Positions 9,545-16,240 of a DNA stretch of 44,038 bases are shown here, one piece after another. The notes under the pieces are model-generated. The model had not been told where the DNA came from and did not search any database. It was given only the letters and a program-made list of their open reading frames with translations. Source of the DNA: Fischerella muscicola PCC 7414 (lineage in GTDB: Bacteria > Cyanobacteriota > Cyanobacteriia > Cyanobacteriales > Nostocaceae). Positions within the stretch are counted from its first letter, which is position 1; every line of letters begins with the position of its first letter. The stretch spans positions 1 to 44,038 of the forward strand of contig NZ_AJLK01000029.1 in NCBI RefSeq assembly GCF_000317205.1. The letters run 5' to 3'. A program made the translations under genes and the position numbers.

Positions 9545-9939
9545 ACACAGAACAAGAACAACCAAAACGTTCAGCTGCGGAATGGACTACTTTAGGTATT
9601 GCCTCATTCATCCTTGCTGTTATTGTCAGCTTGGTTGGTTACATTTGGCTCAATGAAAAAGATCAGCCCCCCATTATTTCTGTCAGTAATAAACAGAAAA
9701 CTTGGGAAGCCGACGGGCAATTTTATGTTCCTTTTGAGGTCGTGAATACAGGCGGGGAGACAGCCGAGTCTGTTCAACTGATCGCTGAGTTAGAAATAGA
9801 AGGGAAAGTTACCCAAACAGGAGAACAACAAATCGACTTTTTATCTCGTGGTGAAAAGCAAGAAGGAGCATTTGTATTCAACCAAGACCCCCGCAAAGGT
9901 AGATTAACTATCCGAGTTGGCAGTTATAAATCACCGTAA
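9541..9939 (+). CDS. TIGR02588-family membrane-anchored protein
   Basis: A 132-aa protein with one membrane segment at about residues 17-37, followed by a domain of about 95 residues that looks beta-rich (PPIISVSNKQKTWEADGQFY, then PFEVVNTGGETAESVQLIAE). Topology suggests a cytoplasmic N-terminus and a periplasmic or lumenal beta-sandwich. It overlaps the TIGR02587 gene by four bases and is its usual partner. Function is unknown in both families. Confidence 0.82.
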   Translation: MNTEQEQPKRSAAEWTTLGIASFILAVIVSLVGYIWLNEKDQPPIISVSNKQKTWEADGQFYVPFEVVNTGGETAESVQLIAELEIEGKVTQTGEQQIDFLSRGEKQEGAFVFNQDPRKGRLTIRVGSYKSP

Positions 9940-10006
9940 TTAGTCAAGTGTCAAGTGTCTATAGTCAAGAGTTTTTTACTATTGACAATTGACAATTGAC
10001 ACTGGA
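9940..10006. repeat. GTCAA(G/T)-type tandem repeat between convergent genes
   Basis: Short tandem units TCAAGTGTCAAGTGTC (about 9945-9960) and GACAATTGACAATTGACA (about 9983-10000) are roughly inverted around a TTTTTT run. The element may form an imperfect bidirectional terminator. Confidence 0.5.
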
Positions 10007-10774
10007 CTAAACAGCAACTTTCTTCTTCGACCAAATACCATTATCATCTTCATCAAAATTTTGGTGAACAGCTTCCCAAGCAGCTTGTTCTGCCTTTGTT
10101 TGGTCATTTGTCTCATCTAACACAGCATTGTAGCGCTCAATAAAGGTATTCTGAGCTTCAGCGGAAAGATGAGAGCGTACCTCAGCAGATAAATCCTCGG
10201 GACTATTGCAACGACCAGGACAAGGACGGGGTAATGCTGTTTCCATTGTATGAATTTCTTCACCGCCAGCACTTTCCATCAGTATTTGAAATTCCCCACT
10301 CCGATCAGCTGGAACTTCTGCCATGACTAAGAACTCTCCAGCTTGCAGACGAGTTTGATATACTGCGGCTTTATCTTCTGGCATACCTAAGGTGGCTAAC
10401 ACAGATACTAAACCTGCACCCGCGCTACCTGCGATCGCTCCACTTGCAGCCCCCAATAACAACGCACCAATCGGACCTGCTGCTACAATTGGGCCAACAA
10501 AAGGAATGAATAATACACCAACACCTGTAAGCAAGCTCAAAAAAGAACCAAACAAAGAGCCAAAAATTGCTCCTGTTCTTAAACCACCAAGAATTACATC
10601 TTTTTTAGTAATGAAACCAGCAATGCGAGTTTCTGATTTAAAGTCTCTGCCCATGACCGAAATATGATCTCTAGGCACACCCCGGTCAAGCAAACGCCGA
10701 ATCACGTCATCTACTTGGTTTTGTTCTTTATAAACAGCCGAAATAGTCCGTTCAGCTTTATATTCTGCCGCCAT
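10007..10774 (-). CDS. YflT-like stress domain plus glycine-zipper plus ChaB-domain protein
   Basis: A 255-aa protein with three parts. Residues 1-65 resemble the YflT/general-stress fold ([20 protein letters not shown]). About 70-130 is a hydrophobic, Gly/Ala-rich stretch ([19 protein letters not shown], then [13 protein letters not shown]) typical of glycine-zipper membrane insertion. About 190-255 is a ChaB domain ([17 protein letters not shown], ending [12 protein letters not shown]). ChaB domains are small helical domains of unclear function named after the E. coli cha locus. The ATG has AGGAG nine bases upstream. It lies 140 bases downstream of dps on the same strand, separated by a long inverted repeat. 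A stress role is likely; the mechanism is unknown. Confidence 0.8.
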   Translation of the reverse strand: MAAEYKAERTISAVYKEQNQVDDVIRRLLDRGVPRDHISVMGRDFKSETRIAGFITKKDVILGGLRTGAIFGSLFGSFLSLLTGVGVLFIPFVGPIVAAGPIGALLLGAASGAIAGSAGAGLVSVLATLGMPEDKAAVYQTRLQAGEFLVMAEVPADRSGEFQILMESAGGEEIHTMETALPRPCPGRCNSPEDLSAEVRSHLSAEAQNTFIERYNAVLDETNDQTKAEQAAWEAVHQNFDEDDNGIWSKKKVAV

Positions 10775-10817
10775 TCAACACTCCTGTTATATTGTTTTTG
10801 CACATATCCAAACAAAT

Positions 10818-10876
10818 AGTTCGTAGTAAGTCTCTAGTCTTGATGTATTTGGCAAAGATAATACTTACTACGAACT
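10818..10876. repeat. 14-bp perfect inverted repeat between dps and the ChaB gene
   Basis: AGTTCGTAGTAAGT (10818-10831) is exactly inverted at 10863-10876 around a 31-nt spacer. The arms resemble a GTTCGTAGTAAG palindrome I recall as a dispersed repeat in Nostoc-type genomes, so it may be a small mobile repeat. It could also weaken or end dps transcription. Confidence 0.75.
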
Positions 10877-10913
10877 TTCTTATTTATGAGGTGTGTATTC
10901 TATCTACCTTTAG

Positions 10914-11450
10914 TTACACACCTACAGGTGTTTTCTGTGTTTGTGGTTGAGAACCATCAGCTTGCAATGCCTGTCCTTCAATAAATGAACGCAACATCCA
11001 AGCAGCTTCTTCGTGACCTTCCATTAATCCAGTTAAGAAATCAGCAGTTCCTTGATCGTGGAATTCTTCAGCACAGCGATCAATATGTTCACGAAGATTG
11101 CGAATAATTTGCTCATGGTCATCTACAAGCCGAGACACCATCTCGGTTGCTGTAGGTACATTACCGCCTTCCTCCTTGATAGTACCTGCCTTCAAAAATC
11201 CCTCCATAGTGCCAATGGGATAACCACCTAAAGCACGAACCCGCTCAGCAATAGCATCAATATTTTCACTCAATTGTTGGTATTGTTCTTCCCAAATTTC
11301 ATGCAAACTGCGGAACTGAGGTCCGACCACATCCCAGTGGAATTTTTTGGTTTTCACTATAAGTAGATAGGAATCTGCCAAATCTTGATTCAGCAAATTA
11401 ATCACACCTTGACGTTGCTCTTCTGTCAAACCAATATTTAATGGACGCAT
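10914..11450 (-). CDS. dps: Dps-family ferritin-like DNA-protection protein
   Basis: A 178-aa cytoplasmic four-helix protein that oxidises and stores iron and protects DNA against peroxide. The inter-subunit ferroxidase ligands are all visible with the correct spacing: H38 (KFHW), H50 (LHEIW), D65 and E69 (NIDAIAERVRALGG). The C-terminal tail (QADGSQPQTQKTPVGV) is polar and lacks the lysine cluster used by E. coli Dps N-terminus for DNA binding. It lies upstream of the ChaB-domain gene on the same strand in a stress-gene region. Cyanobacteria usually carry several Dps paralogues, so the symbol is generic. Confidence 0.93.
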   Translation of the reverse strand: MRPLNIGLTEEQRQGVINLLNQDLADSYLLIVKTKKFHWDVVGPQFRSLHEIWEEQYQQLSENIDAIAERVRALGGYPIGTMEGFLKAGTIKEEGGNVPTATEMVSRLVDDHEQIIRNLREHIDRCAEEFHDQGTADFLTGLMEGHEEAAWMLRSFIEGQALQADGSQPQTQKTPVGV

Positions 11451-11763
11451 TGTTTCTCAATCCTTAAGCTAACTCCTCTTATAACTTCAGCAATTCATTA
11501 GTGACATAACATCAATCCAAAGAATGATTATGTTTTATTTAGTAATAATGGCTTTTTTGCTCTAATAAACTATCTTGTTATTGCTGAAATTTATGTCTAT
11601 ATATAGATTTCATTCAAGGCTATACTTCTTTTTCAAGGATTGCTATTACAGTGATGCATATATAGGCATATAAAATATATATCAACAAAAAATTGGTCTA
11701 AATAGCTTTTTTGGCAATATGAATATCTAGCAATCCTATTTTATTGGGGAAAATTATCAGACA

Positions 11764-11798
11764 CAAATCCCCGACTTCTTAGAGAAGTCGGGGATTTG
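11764..11798. repeat. Perfect 16-bp palindromic hairpin (CCCCGACTTCT type)
   Basis: Positions 11764-11779 pair perfectly with 11783-11798 around a 3-nt TAG loop. The near-perfect symmetry and location between genes suggest a dispersed palindromic repeat, of the AATCCCCGACTTCT kind I recall from Nostoc genomes. It may also act as a transcription terminator. Confidence 0.75.
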
Positions 11799-11827
11799 AC
11801 TTTCTGCTATATAGAGAAAATTATAGA

Positions 11828-11856
11828 AAATAAATCCCCAGTTAAAAATACTGGGG
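11828..11856 (-). terminator. Likely intrinsic terminator of the secreted stress gene
   Basis: A 7-bp stem (CCCCAGT 11836-11842 with ACTGGGG 11850-11856) and 7-nt loop lie 20 bases after the stop of the minus-strand gene ending at 11877. On that strand the stem is followed by ATTTATTTT. Confidence 0.65.
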
Positions 11857-11876
11857 CGAAGGACATTTGATGCCTA

Positions 11877-12242
11877 TTACTTATTACCGGTAACTTTTTT
11901 CAAAAAGTTACTTACTTCTTCTTCTACTGAAACTGCTTCTTGAGAATTTTCAGGACGATTCATTTTTTCAGCATCAGCAGTACCTTGAACTTCGTTCAGT
12001 CCTCCTCCACTGGTACGCTGTTGAGTTTCTTTCAATCCCAGAGGAGCAGATTTAGCTACCTCGTCAGTTTGACGCTGAGTTTCAAGCAATTGATCGGTGG
12101 CTTCTGTTGGATTGCTTTGATAGCTTTCAATTGCAGCAGCAGGAAAAGCATTAGAGAATAACAGCAAAGCACATGTAAAGGCTACAACTAGAAAACGTAC
12201 TGGACGCAAAATAGAACCTAACAAAGAAATAGATTTTTGCAT
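11877..12242 (-). CDS. Secreted low-temperature-induced-type small protein
   Basis: A 121-aa protein with an N-terminal signal peptide: basic start (MQKSISLLGSILRPVR), a hydrophobic core (FLVVAFTCALLLFSNAFP) and a likely AAA cleavage site near residue 36. The mature part is polar, Gln/Glu-rich and probably disordered to helical, ending EEVSNFLKKVTGNK. It resembles small exported proteins annotated as low-temperature-induced in Nostoc; that is memory of family, not a search. The ATG at 12242 is chosen over an upstream start (12302) because GGAGG lies seven bases ahead of it. It is probably periplasmic or lumenal. Confidence 0.72.
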   Translation of the reverse strand: MQKSISLLGSILRPVRFLVVAFTCALLLFSNAFPAAAIESYQSNPTEATDQLLETQRQTDEVAKSAPLGLKETQQRTSGGGLNEVQGTADAEKMNRPENSQEAVSVEEEVSNFLKKVTGNK

Positions 12243-12710
12243 TTTAATTCCTCCAGGGACTGGTGTAAATAATATAAAATCAAGAGAAAATTGAGCAGTC
12301 ATAAATACTAAATGCTGTTGTTGATTTAGTATTCACTTTTATTTATCTGTCTCAATAAATTTTTCTTGATTGCATTTCACATTGATTTTTTTCAATGCGT
12401 GCATAGTAATTTTATAGTCGGGAATCTAGATTTATTGAATCGACCTGTAGACTGAAAGTCTGAATACAAAAATTTACAAAATACTCTCTCTAGAGATAGA
12501 TATTTTGATATATATTTGCCAGGCTAGTTATTAAATTATTACTTATAAGTAATACTAATAAATACATTTTTGAATTATCAAAAATGAAAAGGACAGCAAT
12601 TGTCTCTATCTGTAGAGCAGCTTCCCATCCTCATTTTTATGTATGATGATTAGTAATTGGTTTTGATTTTTCCGATTACCAGCCTGCGCTCAAGTGGATA
12701 CAATATCATT
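12243..12710. other. Intergenic, no gene seen (about 470 bases)
   Basis: Very AT-rich leader region of the secreted stress gene, followed by the end of the frameshifted HNH gene. No supported frame or strong hairpin was seen. Confidence 0.4.
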
Positions 12711-12990
12711 CTATCTTTGGCGGTAGACTGTTACCCGCCTACTAGGGTCTTGCTTTCTGACCCAAGATAGGAATTTCTGCATTTGCGGCTCATTTCTAAG
12801 CTTCTCTATGGAATTAAGTTCTTTTGCAAGTAGTTTTGTTATCAAAAAATGCATGAATTTGTCGATGACAGGCTGAACAAATATTCACAGTTGACCCTGG
12901 GTCTGTTTTCTTACGTTTGGTGTTTTGTCTTGGAACCAAGTGATGAACGGTAAGACATTCCATCTCTCTTTCACACAGTTCACATTGCAT
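12711..12990 (-). pseudogene. Small HNH endonuclease gene with a single-base frameshift
   Basis: Reading minus from the ATG at 12990 gives MQCELCEREMECLTVHHLVP, then a second Cys pair in NICSACHRQIHAFFDN, and then a premature TAA. Shifting frame by one base near 12834-12849 restores a continuous family-like C-terminus (KLLAKELNSIEKLRNEPQM, then FLSWVRKQDPSRRV) ending at TAG 12711. The total length, 280 bases, is 93 codons plus one base, so one extra base explains it. The candidate sites are the A4 run at 12834-12837 or the T6 run at 12844-12849. The paired CxxC motifs and HH are the zinc and catalytic HNH elements. The upstream Shine-Dalgarno is weak. It could be a pseudogene, a sequencing error or a slippery recoding site. 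Confidence 0.75.
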
Positions 12991-13013
12991 AGTTGATCTT
13001 TTTGCTCTTTGCT

Positions 13014-13042
13014 TGTAATAAGCACACTTTGTGCTTATTACA
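13014..13042. repeat. 12-bp perfect hairpin in the leader of the small HNH gene
   Basis: TGTAATAAGCAC (13014-13025) pairs exactly with 13031-13042 around a 5-nt ACTTT loop. It lies 24 bases upstream of the HNH-gene ATG, so if transcribed with it the hairpin would be in the 5' leader. Confidence 0.7.
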
Positions 13043-13582
13043 CAATTATTATATTTGTTTAATTGAAGATAGTGATCGCTTCTTCAGAAAAACAACTTAC
13101 GTTCCAGATAATAAGTTTGTTGGAGCTTACGAATTAATTCTATCGCTTTTTTACTTTGTTGTTGGTCAAAGTGCAAGTCATCTTGAAAGTTATGATTCTC
13201 GAATTTATTTAAGTTTTGGCTGGCTGACGGAGGTAGTTTTCGGGAAGACAGAAAGTGAATGTATAACATAGCTGTTTCAGTAATAAAATTTTTGTCTTAT
13301 ATCAAGTTCGGTTAATCACTAAGAATAAAAAACCTTACCCCCATCCCTTCTGTTTGGCAAACACAGAGGTGCGGTCAGCAAAGTGGGATTAAATGGAAAT
13401 CGTAAGTAATCAGCCGAACTTTATATTACTTTTAAATACATATATAATACAACAATAATACAAAATAAACCAAGGTGTTTAGAAAAAATTTTTGAAATTT
13501 TCTAAACTATCGTAAATTATTCAATGTCAGTATACAAACACCAATTTGGGTGATCGCTCCAGAAAACCTGGCAAAATTTTAA

Positions 13583-13625
13583 TGAGTTAGTAGTTACTAC
13601 TAACTACTAACTACTAACTACTAAC
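13583..13625. repeat. Heptad tandem repeat (CTACTAA units)
   Basis: About four perfect 7-nt units CTACTAA are preceded by the partly inverted GTTAGTAGTTA. This is a short tandemly repeated repetitive (STRR) type element. Confidence 0.8.
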
Positions 13626-13650
13626 AACGGCAGATAGATATTCAACTAGA

Positions 13651-14040
13651 TTATTCACTCAAAACAGAGGCACAAGCTTGAGCAGCGACCCAGAGTTTGT
13701 GTAGTAAAAACTCAGTGCGATCGCTCAGTGTGGTAACAAACACACCTTGGGCATTCTCAGAACCATCTGATAACCAAGAACCACTCAGAGTAACTTCAAT
13801 GTACTCACAATCAGATGCACATAAAGCGAGAATTTCTCTTTCTTCCCATTGCACCTGAGTTTTGAGTTGTTCTAGTCCTGGCAAATTCGCAGGAAGCAAA
13901 AAGGAAGCAGTGCTAGGTTCAACAGACAGACTTTGACCGACTCGCAGTGTCAAAATCACTCGCTGCGCTACCCACTCCTCAAGGGACTGAGCCAGACACT
14001 CTAGGTGAAAACTCGTTTCGGTGTAAGTTAATTTCAGCAT
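13651..14040 (-). CDS. Conserved-looking 129-aa protein of unknown function
   Basis: I do not recognise a domain. The protein is soluble, slightly acidic, with alternating beta-like segments (ERVILTLRVGQSLSVEPS-like strand pattern) and a C-terminal helix (DRTEFLLHKLWVAAQACASV). It starts 16 bases after the stop of the HNH endonuclease gene on the same strand, so the two are probably co-transcribed and may act together or share regulation. Codon use and HIP1 content resemble neighbouring genes, which supports a real gene. Confidence 0.7.
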   Translation of the reverse strand: MLKLTYTETSFHLECLAQSLEEWVAQRVILTLRVGQSLSVEPSTASFLLPANLPGLEQLKTQVQWEEREILALCASDCEYIEVTLSGSWLSDGSENAQGVFVTTLSDRTEFLLHKLWVAAQACASVLSE

Positions 14041-14056
14041 TCCTCATGCTCTCCTG

Positions 14057-14575
14057 TTATTCCAGGTTTATTTGCATGTCCATCCAAAACTGTTCCGCAA
14101 AAGCAATCGCGGGATGGACTGGTGCTTTTGGTTTAGTACGTAGGCGCATACCCGCTTCTTGTGGGGTTTTATCTCCTTTTTTGGAGTTACACCGTTCGCA
14201 AGCAGCAACCACGTTATCCCAGGCGTGCTGGCCACCTCGAGAACGGGGAAGCACGTGATCTAATGTCAAATGTTTACTGCTACCGCAATATTGGCAACTG
14301 TGATGGTCTCGTCGCAAAACTTCCCGTCTATTTACTGGTGGAACTTTCCACATCCGTTCCCGAGAAGCTATTTTCAAGCGAATTTGTTTTGGTACATCAA
14401 TAACCAAGCTAGGAGAGTGAACTTGCCAGCCACCATTAGTGGTAATATCTAGCGGTTCCGCCTTATTTGTGATCAAAAGTACAATAGCTCGCTTGATATT
14501 TACTCGACACAGTGGCAAGTAATTTTGAGAAAACACCACCACAGATTGATCTAAAACTTGCGTTGCGATCCTCAC
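14057..14575 (-). CDS. HNH endonuclease family protein
   Basis: The protein is 172 aa from the GTG at 14575. A C-terminal HNH zinc-finger nuclease domain is clear: CQYCG, LDHVLPRSRGG, DNVVAACERCNSKKGD. The two Cys pairs bind zinc and the DH is catalytic. The N-terminal 70 residues (VLDQSVVVFSQNYLPLCRV, then KRAIVLL) are typical of the cyanobacterial HNH group. GTG is chosen over an ATG at 14590 because the latter directly abuts a terminator hairpin, whereas GAGGAG lies seven bases before the GTG. It heads a likely two-gene unit with the 129-aa protein. A housekeeping or homing role cannot be distinguished. Confidence 0.88.
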   Translation of the reverse strand: MRIATQVLDQSVVVFSQNYLPLCRVNIKRAIVLLITNKAEPLDITTNGGWQVHSPSLVIDVPKQIRLKIASRERMWKVPPVNRREVLRRDHHSCQYCGSSKHLTLDHVLPRSRGGQHAWDNVVAACERCNSKKGDKTPQEAGMRLRTKPKAPVHPAIAFAEQFWMDMQINLE

Positions 14576-14590
14576 GGTTTGACTCCTCAT

Positions 14591-14630
14591 TAAAAAACCC
14601 CCGCTTTTTTCTTTAGTTAAAGCGGGGGTT
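14591..14630 (-). terminator. Strong intrinsic terminator (12-bp GC-rich stem)
   Basis: AACCCCCGCTTT (plus strand 14596-14607) pairs exactly with 14619-14630. On the minus strand the stem is followed by a TTTTTT run (14592-14597). It ends a minus-strand transcript coming from about 14.92 kb and lies one base upstream of the first ATG of the HNH gene. Confidence 0.88.
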
Positions 14631-14652
14631 GAGAATTGACTTCAAAAGTCTT

Positions 14653-14907
14653 TTATTCCTGTATCGGTACAGCATCTGGGTGTCTGTACCTCCCGCTTCT
14701 CTCTTTTAGTTGTGGTGCTCGATTAAGTACACCAATCCTGGCATATTTAGAATCATGATTACCCTCTGTAAATTTGCCCAGTTTTAGGCAAATCAGCCCC
14801 ATAAATAAATACTCCACTCCCATAGGCGCTGATTCCCAACTGGTTTGGGACTGATCAGCACGTAAAGAAGTAGAGATGGGGTAAATGGATATCACAGAAA
14901 ATTTCAC
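14653..14907 (-). CDS. Orphan small gene, 84-aa hypothetical or structured RNA
   Basis: An open frame of 84 codons starts at GTG 14907 with AAAGGA about 12 bases upstream and ends 22 bases before the strong terminator. A promoter-like pair precedes it on the minus strand: TAGACA at 14957-14952 and TAGTAT at 14934-14929, spaced 17 bases. The predicted protein is polar with no recognised domain (GVEYLFMGLICLKLGKF, then RYRHPDAVPIQE). The region also holds several hairpins (TCCCAA/TTGGGA; GGTACAG/CTGTACC at about 14665-14690), so the product may instead be an RNA of roughly 330 nt. The transcript is well supported; its nature is not. Confidence 0.45.
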   Translation of the reverse strand: MKFSVISIYPISTSLRADQSQTSWESAPMGVEYLFMGLICLKLGKFTEGNHDSKYARIGVLNRAPQLKERSGRYRHPDAVPIQE

Positions 14908-14928
14908 CTATTGAACATTCCTTTAAAC

Positions 14929-14957
14929 ATACTACACTTGTATTACTATCCTGTCTA
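14929..14957 (-). promoter_or_regulatory. Sigma-70-type promoter for the orphan transcript
   Basis: On the minus strand TAGACA (14957-14952) and TAGTAT (14934-14929) are 17 bases apart, matching the -35 and -10 consensus at five and four of six positions. The predicted start is near 14922, about 15 bases before the GTG. Confidence 0.5.
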
Positions 14958-14978
14958 TAGTTTTAAGGAGAAAAACTC

Positions 14979-15314
14979 ATGCATACCATCACTCGCACCC
15001 CTACCACCGATATGGAAGTCACCAGCATCCGTCTTGAGCGCGAATTAAAAGATAAACTTAAAGATCTAGCAGGCAATCAGGGATATCAAGCTCTCATCCG
15101 CGATATCCTTTGGAATTATGTCCAGCAAAAATCAGGAGAGTGGAAGCCTCGATTTTCGAGATCTGATATTCGAGCAAGCATAGCTGCTACAGCCCAACAA
15201 GAAGAGCGTTGTGTACTCACAGGTCAATTAATTCAACCGCAACAACCGATGCTGTTAGGACTGACGAGGACGGGCGATATGGTTCCTCTAAGTGTCGAAA
15301 GTTTAGCCGGATAA
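14979..15314 (+). CDS. Ribbon-helix-helix-like small protein, cyanobacterial
   Basis: A 111-aa protein. Residues 13-50 (MEVTSIRLERELKDKLKDLA, then YQALIRDILWNYV) fit a ribbon-helix-helix strand plus two helices, the fold of many small DNA-binding regulators and antitoxins. The C-terminal half (CVLTGQLIQPQQPMLLGLTR, then GDMVPLSVESLAG) is not a known domain to me. AAGGAG lies nine bases before the ATG. No toxin gene is adjacent on the same strand; the neighbour is the divergent orphan unit. Regulatory function is inferred from fold only. Confidence 0.72.
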   Translation: MHTITRTPTTDMEVTSIRLERELKDKLKDLAGNQGYQALIRDILWNYVQQKSGEWKPRFSRSDIRASIAATAQQEERCVLTGQLIQPQQPMLLGLTRTGDMVPLSVESLAG

Positions 15315-15325
15315 ATTTGGATTCA

Positions 15326-15378
15326 GGTGAATGCAGCCTGGTTAATGTTGTTTCAAGCAAAACTGGGCTGTATTCACC
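15326..15378. terminator. Hairpin after the ribbon-helix-helix gene
   Basis: GGTGAATGCAGCC (15326-15338) pairs with 15366-15378, with one G-U pair and a 27-nt loop. It starts 12 bases after the stop codon. There is no T-run, so termination is uncertain. Confidence 0.5.
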
Positions 15379-16240
15379 ATAAAGCTTAGGAGAAAGAAGG
15401 CAAAGAAATAATAAGGAAGCCTATTAGGTATAATTATTAACTATATAAATCAATACTATAATTCGTTATTTTATCTATTTATTCATCAAATCAATAAACA
15501 CAGGAAGCAACAGTCGTAAAAATTCTGCCCGAATCATCAGATTCTTTCCCCCAAAATTAAATTAGCTCAAAAAACAAACATTTAACAGGAACAGAAATAA
15601 CTGTTCCCTATTGCCCGCTCCCCTTCCCTTTTAAATTATGTTGAAATTATTTAGAGAGTTAGTAATTTATAACACAGGGGGTCTGACTACACTTGACAGA
15701 TATAAAACATCAGCCTAAAGATTAAATGATTCTAAAGATGAGGAGTAAAGTAACTAGTCTCAATACAGATTTTTCCCTACCCCCTGTTTAGTTGTCGAAA
15801 ATTTTGCTAAACCCTGACACTAATTAAATTTATTGGTGTCTGACCCAACTAAAAAGTCAGTTATCGAAGCAATTTATGAATAAAATATTACATTTTTTTC
15901 ATAAATTTCAGTATTAATGCGGAATTTATTTAGGAACTCTTGGCGACAAGTCTAGAAAAATTACGGTTTATGTATAGTTCTAGACAGGATAATCTAAGTA
16001 GTTGTTAGTAACAAATATAGTTGTGTGAAAAGCTTTACTTATATTTTCTTGATGCAACTAAACTAAATTTTATGTATTTTATTACTCAAGGTTTCTGATA
16101 TGAGATGATTTGACGATCTGCAATAGAAAAGGGCTATAACAGGTGAGAGTAAAGTTTTGAAGACAAGATGAAAGATTCAATCACAGGGTGCAGGGTTACA
16201 AAGGGATCAAGCATATGGCAGGAGGTTGGGTACAAAGGAA
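15379..16240. other. Long intergenic region, no gene seen (about 860 bases)
   Basis: AT-rich. I found no supported frame on either strand. A possible upstream frame (ATG 16168 to stop 16311, 47 codons) overlaps the start of the next gene but has no ribosome binding site and looks fortuitous. GGAGG at 16221-16225 is the only strong Shine-Dalgarno sequence. Confidence 0.4.

Larger units (their letters stand above)
11451..11876. other. Intergenic with two hairpins, no gene seen
   Basis: AT-rich spacer between two minus-strand genes. Apart from the hairpins at 11764-11798 and 11836-11856 (listed separately) nothing coding is seen. The upstream part presumably carries the dps promoter. Confidence 0.4.
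12991..13650. other. Intergenic with hairpin and repeats, no secure gene
   Basis: It contains the 12-bp hairpin at 13014-13042, a loose inverted pair AAGTTCGG (about 13303) / CCGAACTT (about 13417), and the heptad array near 13583-13625. Two overlapping 60-90-residue frames on opposite strands near 13084-13271 have no recognisable similarity or ribosome binding site. Confidence 0.4.

Noticed and set aside
12993-13271. Open frames of 60-92 codons on both strands beside the small HNH gene
   Set aside because: They overlap each other, have no Shine-Dalgarno sequence, no recognisable similarity and an AT-rich composition like the spacer; neither can be supported as a gene.
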